From Liolophura sinensis (lineage: Eukaryota; Mollusca; Polyplacophora; Chitonida; Chitonidae): a stretch of DNA of 60,000 nucleotides. Positions within the stretch are counted from its first letter, which is position 1. Every line of letters begins with the position of its first letter. The stretch lies in contig NC_088295.1 of assembly GCF_032854445.1 (NCBI RefSeq), positions 18,713,385 through 18,773,384 of the forward strand, read 5' to 3'. Positions 56,377 to 60,000 of the stretch are shown piece by piece. The position numbers and the translations under genes are program-made. Below the pieces are notes generated by a model that did not search any database, had not been told where the DNA came from, and saw nothing but the letters and a program-made list of their open reading frames with translations.

Positions 56377-58066
56377 GAGGCCGACATCGGTGTGGGTACA
56401 TGCACAGTTAATACAGAGAGAGTGGAAGTGGTGGATTTCACGACGTCTTTTATGCAGGACAGTTTGGTGATTCTGACGCTAAAGCCCGAAGAAGTGTTTG
56501 ATGTCTTCCAAGCGTTCATACCATTTCACCAGAGCATCTGGTTCTCAATTCTGGCGGTGGTCTTTTGCGCATGTGCAGTATTTTCCACAATCAATTATAA
56601 AAGGCTTACCTTCTCAGACAATATCCAAACGCAACGAGATTTTGAGAAGAGTTTGGAAGCAAATATACAATTGATCACGAGTTCTTACTTTGAACAAGGT
56701 TTGTACAAGTTATAATGCAATATACCTTTTCACTTTAACTGTTCTTTCTAAAAATGGGATTCACTGAACCTAATAAATTGTAACAATCCTCAGATTTTCT
56801 CTACAGTGTGACAACGTAAAATCTCACCTGACAATTGTCGCCGCCAAGGCCATCTTATCACCCGTCCACTATACGGCGTAACGGCAATGTTTACTGTATA
56901 TGGGATACACTTATGAACGTTGTGAATTCACATGTAATTTACCTGATCGTTTATTGTTTTCATCAGGACCGACTTTCCATCCAACTTCCTGTTCAGCTCG
57001 ATGTTTTCTCCATCTTAATCATGAAGACATACATGGCGAATTTAGCAGCGGTTCTTACTGTAGCCTCTCCCATCAAACCAATTAACAGTCTTGAAGACCT
57101 CGCCTATCAAACAGACATGAGAGTCAAGATGCAAGAAGGCTCCAGTATATGGAGTGTGTTTTGCTGTAAGGAACATCAAATATTTAATATTGTGTAGTTT
57201 TGCAACTCAGTAACAAGTGGTATTCTTGCATTAAGAAAAAGCTCTTATTCATTCGGTCACCCTACCTGAACCATAAGAAAATACGCTTTCATCCAAGCTA
57301 CCAAATGTAGCCAAAATAAATATTGTATGTGTGTGTCTTTCATAATACCAAATTCTCCGCTATGAAATGATGATATTTCTGACTTCGGTATTTAAAATCA
57401 TAGTCATAGTCAAATGTAACGGCCTAAACAAATTCAAATCAAATTCATTCAAAAACATAAATAAGAATACTGTGTTAATATGGTAAAGGACATAATCTTT
57501 CATATTAGTGTCTGTATAAGTTTATAATCTTTCATATTTTTACCTATTTCCAAAGCATTGTCTCTTACCCTACGGGTCCATGTATGATCCTCGGGACCAT
57601 GCACTTTGTGAGCCTCTGATACTGTTGCTTTTGTGTTGTTCAATACATGGTTCTCAAAAATGAATCTGATCCCCGGATTCGGAAATTGAGATTATATCTG
57701 AAAGATCGCCACACAAATTCATTTATTTTTTCAGGATTTTATCACTACCGGCGTAATTGGGTGTCATCGGTTTTGAGATGAACACACGTATCGAGCAATA
57801 TATAAATGCTTAACTTTCTTTCAGAACTCAACCCTATCTTTATATCAGTCCATTGCATCCAAAACTGATCTCGTGGGTACGCAAGCTGAGATAATCAAAG
57901 CGGTGCTAGAAGAAAAGTTCTGTACTTTCAGCTATGGTCACGTCCTGGAATTCGAGGGAGCAAAAAGTTGTGACCTATCGAGGGTTGCGGACGAGAAGTT
58001 TCATGAGTTTTCACTTGCATTTGTTGTCAGAAAACGTTCTCCTTATAAACCTGCCGTCCATCACGG
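56377..58066 (+). pseudogene. Receptor C, M1/pore, M3 and S2 exons
   Basis: 56377-56698 reads EADIGVGTCTVNTERVEVVD: the ligand-site Pro is replaced by Thr while Thr and Arg remain. M1 is SIWFSILAVVFCACAVFS and the pore loop ends SSYFEQG, with Glu at the Q/R site as in receptor A. 56967-57165 has GPTFHPTSCSARCF then, after a 19-base loss, SILIMKTYMANLAAVLTVAS. 57825-58066 reads LEFEGAKSCDLSRVADEKFH and FALAFVV-like sequence near KRSPYKPAV; the acidic ligand residue (IGD in A and B) is not evident. Confidence 0.75.
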
Positions 58067-58595
58067 GTGAGTGGTCAAATGGATAAATAAAGCATACACT
58101 ACTAACATACTAGCCCTATACATACTAAGTGAGTAGTGATAGAGATACCATAGAAGAATATACCAAATCAGTGCATTAATGGACGTCGCCCATACATTTA
58201 CCATGATTATAGCAAGAGTTGTGTGGACATCAGCTTGTTTCATTTTTTGGATTGTTTTGTTCTGTGGTTTCGTTGGTAGTTATCCTTATTTGCTCTATCA
58301 CAATCCTTCCCAAAGGAATAATTTTTATTATAATTATAACAATTTTATCATTTTTGCTGAAAATCTTATATTATGAGAAATTTAAACTGAGTAACAGTTC
58401 AATATACTTAGGCTAAAATTTAAAAATATACGTGTGATATAAAATGAATAAACTGTAATATGAGATATGTAATAAATGTAAACAATGACGGCCATGCAGG
58501 CAAAGTATATATGTTACATCTTGGGAACAATCTCTACCAGAATTTTCGGGGCTGTTCGTCGTGTGTGTGTATGTTGGGGTTTTTTTCGGTTGCAG

Positions 58596-58993
58596 TATAC
58601 AGTCAATGCTGGAATCGGGTATTATTGACAAACTCAAAAGCGGTGGGTACAAAGCGCAAGCATGCCCCTCCCCCCTCCCCCCCCCCCCACACACACAATT
58701 CCTCGGGAGTGGCGTCTGGTTGAACCTGGTGGGGTGTTCATCGTGTATGGCTGTGTCTTCCGGCTTTATTTCTTATTTGCATAATTTCTTACATACTTTT
58801 GTCTTTGGGAGTTAGTGTTAAACGTTGTTTTGGAAATGGATCTAACGATTATCGACTTGGAACGCCTTTTACGGACTACGAATGGTATATGCATGTCGGA
58901 CTTGACGCTTATATTCCTAGTTGCACTGATCGCATTGTAACTGGAGATGTCCAAAAAGTTGTGGCGGTGGTATTATTGGTCCAGCTAATCTGA
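58596..58993 (+). pseudogene. Receptor C, pre-M4 helix and interrupted M4
   Basis: 58596 onward reads IQSMLESGIIDKLKSGGYKA, then a C-rich tract (about 58664-58690) and WRLVEPGGVFIVYGCV, the start of M4. At about 58757 repeat R begins. Beyond it, near 58944-58991, the sequence KVVAVVLLVQLI before TGA could be the displaced second half of M4, though this is a short hydrophobic match. Confidence 0.55.
58750..58925 (+). repeat. Dispersed repeat R, copy 4 (inserted in receptor C M4)
   Basis: 'ccggctttatttcttattt', 'gtgttaaacgttgttttgga', 'ttttacggactacgaatgg' and 'gacgcttatatt' match copies 1 and 3 in the same orientation. It lacks their first 80 bases. Confidence 0.75.
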
Positions 58994-59814
58994 TTAACAA
59001 AGGAAATTCCTGTAAAATCCAAGAAGGAAAGCATGACCTCAATTTACTGAGCATTACACAGGCATCCAGAAGGGAGAACTACGTATGTAGCCCCGTAATA
59101 CTGTAAGGCAATATCCTATTATTGTACACCACATACAATGCCCGACATGTAGGCCTACTTAGCAATTGTACCCCATATTATAGCCGCATGGTGCTTTGTC
59201 AGGCAATGTTGATGCTGTTTCGGTGTATTATTCTAAAAAGTAAATCGCTGAAGCTTATGTCCCTCCACCTGACAATTATAGCAAATCTGTACATATGTTC
59301 ATCAGGTAACATGATGGAAATAGTAATCTGTCAGTCATTTATACCTTTAACGACAGTTCAATTATCTTACTACAGCTTCTCATTGTGTAATTGTATGTGG
59401 GCGAAGGACAGCACCATCAGTAGATAACCATATTATTGAAGCATCATTATTCGAAACGCCACCTCAGCTGACAATATTAACGACTGGAAAGAGAAGATGG
59501 TCTTACCTGATCATTATTTTGTACACATAGCTGGTTAGTAATCACGACTCTCTTCCCATTAATGTCAAGCCACTGTTTGAATAAAATCAGTTAAATTACT
59601 CACGTGTTTTGTACAAACAAACTTTAACTATCATCGCAACCGCCTGCTTGTTGATGTCATACTACTACCCAGATTTGAAGGCAATCAGTTATTATTTGGA
59701 AAATGTTAAATGTCTGGAAAACAAAGGTGACGAAGGCAGACATACTGTTTTACCCACAATGCTAAAAACCTATCTCAGCTGTTCTTTTCGTGACTTAGGT
59801 GTCAAAACAGGCAT
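58994..59814. other. No gene recognised
   Basis: AT-rich sequence after the receptor C pseudogene. The open frame 59122-59427 shows no domain and no coding-like composition. Confidence 0.45.
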
Positions 59815-60000
59815 CCATTTGCCATCCGTCAACCAAAATGGAGGTTTCGAGTCAGGAACCGCAAGACCAATTTCCAAAACAACGCTCAACACAGAGAACT
59901 ATGAAAGTGTATGAATTACGAAATTAAGACGTAAAAAATCATTTAAAGAGATGCAGTCAACCGTTTTCAATGATGATGGAAAGACGAAAGGAATATTTCG
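59815..60000 (-). repeat. Dispersed repeat R, copy 6 (diverged, runs off the window)
   Basis: 'agaccaatttccaaaacaac' and 'cagtcaaccgttttcaatga' align in order with copy 5 (37740-37935) and with reversed copies 2 and 4. In reverse complement the frame CFGNWSCGS recalls CFGNGSNDY of copy 4. Confidence 0.5.

Larger units (their letters stand above)
50038..58993 (+). pseudogene. Ionotropic glutamate receptor, copy C (decayed paralogue)
   Basis: Exon-like pieces in receptor order: 50038-about 50270, about 50921-51017, 52660-52849, 53663-53794, about 54900-55058, about 55440-55532, 56029-56114, 56377-56698, 56967-57165, 57825-58066, 58596-about 58670 and about 58707-58756. Lesions: three in-frame stops in 54900-55058; a frameshift in 56029-56114; a 19-base loss in the M3 exon (199 bases against 218); M4 interrupted by repeat R at 58757. 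The signal-peptide and first amino-terminal exons are missing, and the virus-like element lies where they would be. The pore and S2 exons (322 and 242 bases) remain open, so decay is probably recent. Confidence 0.8.

Overview
The window is eukaryotic nuclear DNA: multi-exon genes with GT/AG introns and consistent phases, AT-rich intergenic sequence, many minisatellites and several classes of animal transposable element. A short interspersed repeat (best copies 6885-7150 and 36090-36297), with a tRNA-like head and a tail related to 'acgccgtactcaagaatatt', is one I associate with molluscan genomes. A mollusc or other lophotrochozoan is therefore the most likely source; this is inference, since no species-specific gene was recognised.

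The backbone is a cluster of three related ionotropic glutamate receptor (iGluR) genes. Receptor A (+, about 5220-18148) is nearly complete from amino-terminal domain to last membrane segment, but carries three single-base frame breaks, each in a run of four G. Receptor B (-, 37336-22606) is intact: 13 coding exons join in phase into a 792-residue protein with signal peptide, amino-terminal domain, split ligand-binding domain (S1/S2), M1, pore loop, M3 and M4. Receptor C (+, about 50038-58993) is a decayed paralogue with in-frame stops, a 19-base loss in M3 and a repeat inserted in M4. Several exons have identical lengths between copies (101, 218 and 242 bases), so the genes arose by duplication of one ancestral gene.

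Mobile DNA fills introns and spacers. There are three Penelope-like retroelement copies (2466-4435 +, 9026-10075 -, 21770-22050 +). There are three non-LTR retrotransposon fragments (829-1649 -, 12451-13570 + with a visible target-site duplication, 31851-32730 +). There is a dead piggyBac transposase (14640-16230 +), SINE copies, hairpin-type MITEs (20907-21037, 24066-24234) and minisatellites, one built from repeated copies of a receptor B splice donor.

From 44188 to 49960 lies a separate, visibly GC-richer block of about 5.8 kb flanked by inverted repeats. It holds compact, divergent and overlapping reading frames: a packaging-type P-loop ATPase, a probable capsid protein just upstream of it, small membrane proteins, and a conserved larger protein with a C-terminal membrane anchor. 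All are broken by stops or frameshifts. It resembles a decayed integrated DNA virus or virus-like transposon of the Polinton / Polinton-like kind, but no polymerase or integrase was found inside it. Its flanking repeats also occur elsewhere in the window, beside or inside each receptor gene. It is the most unusual component of the window.
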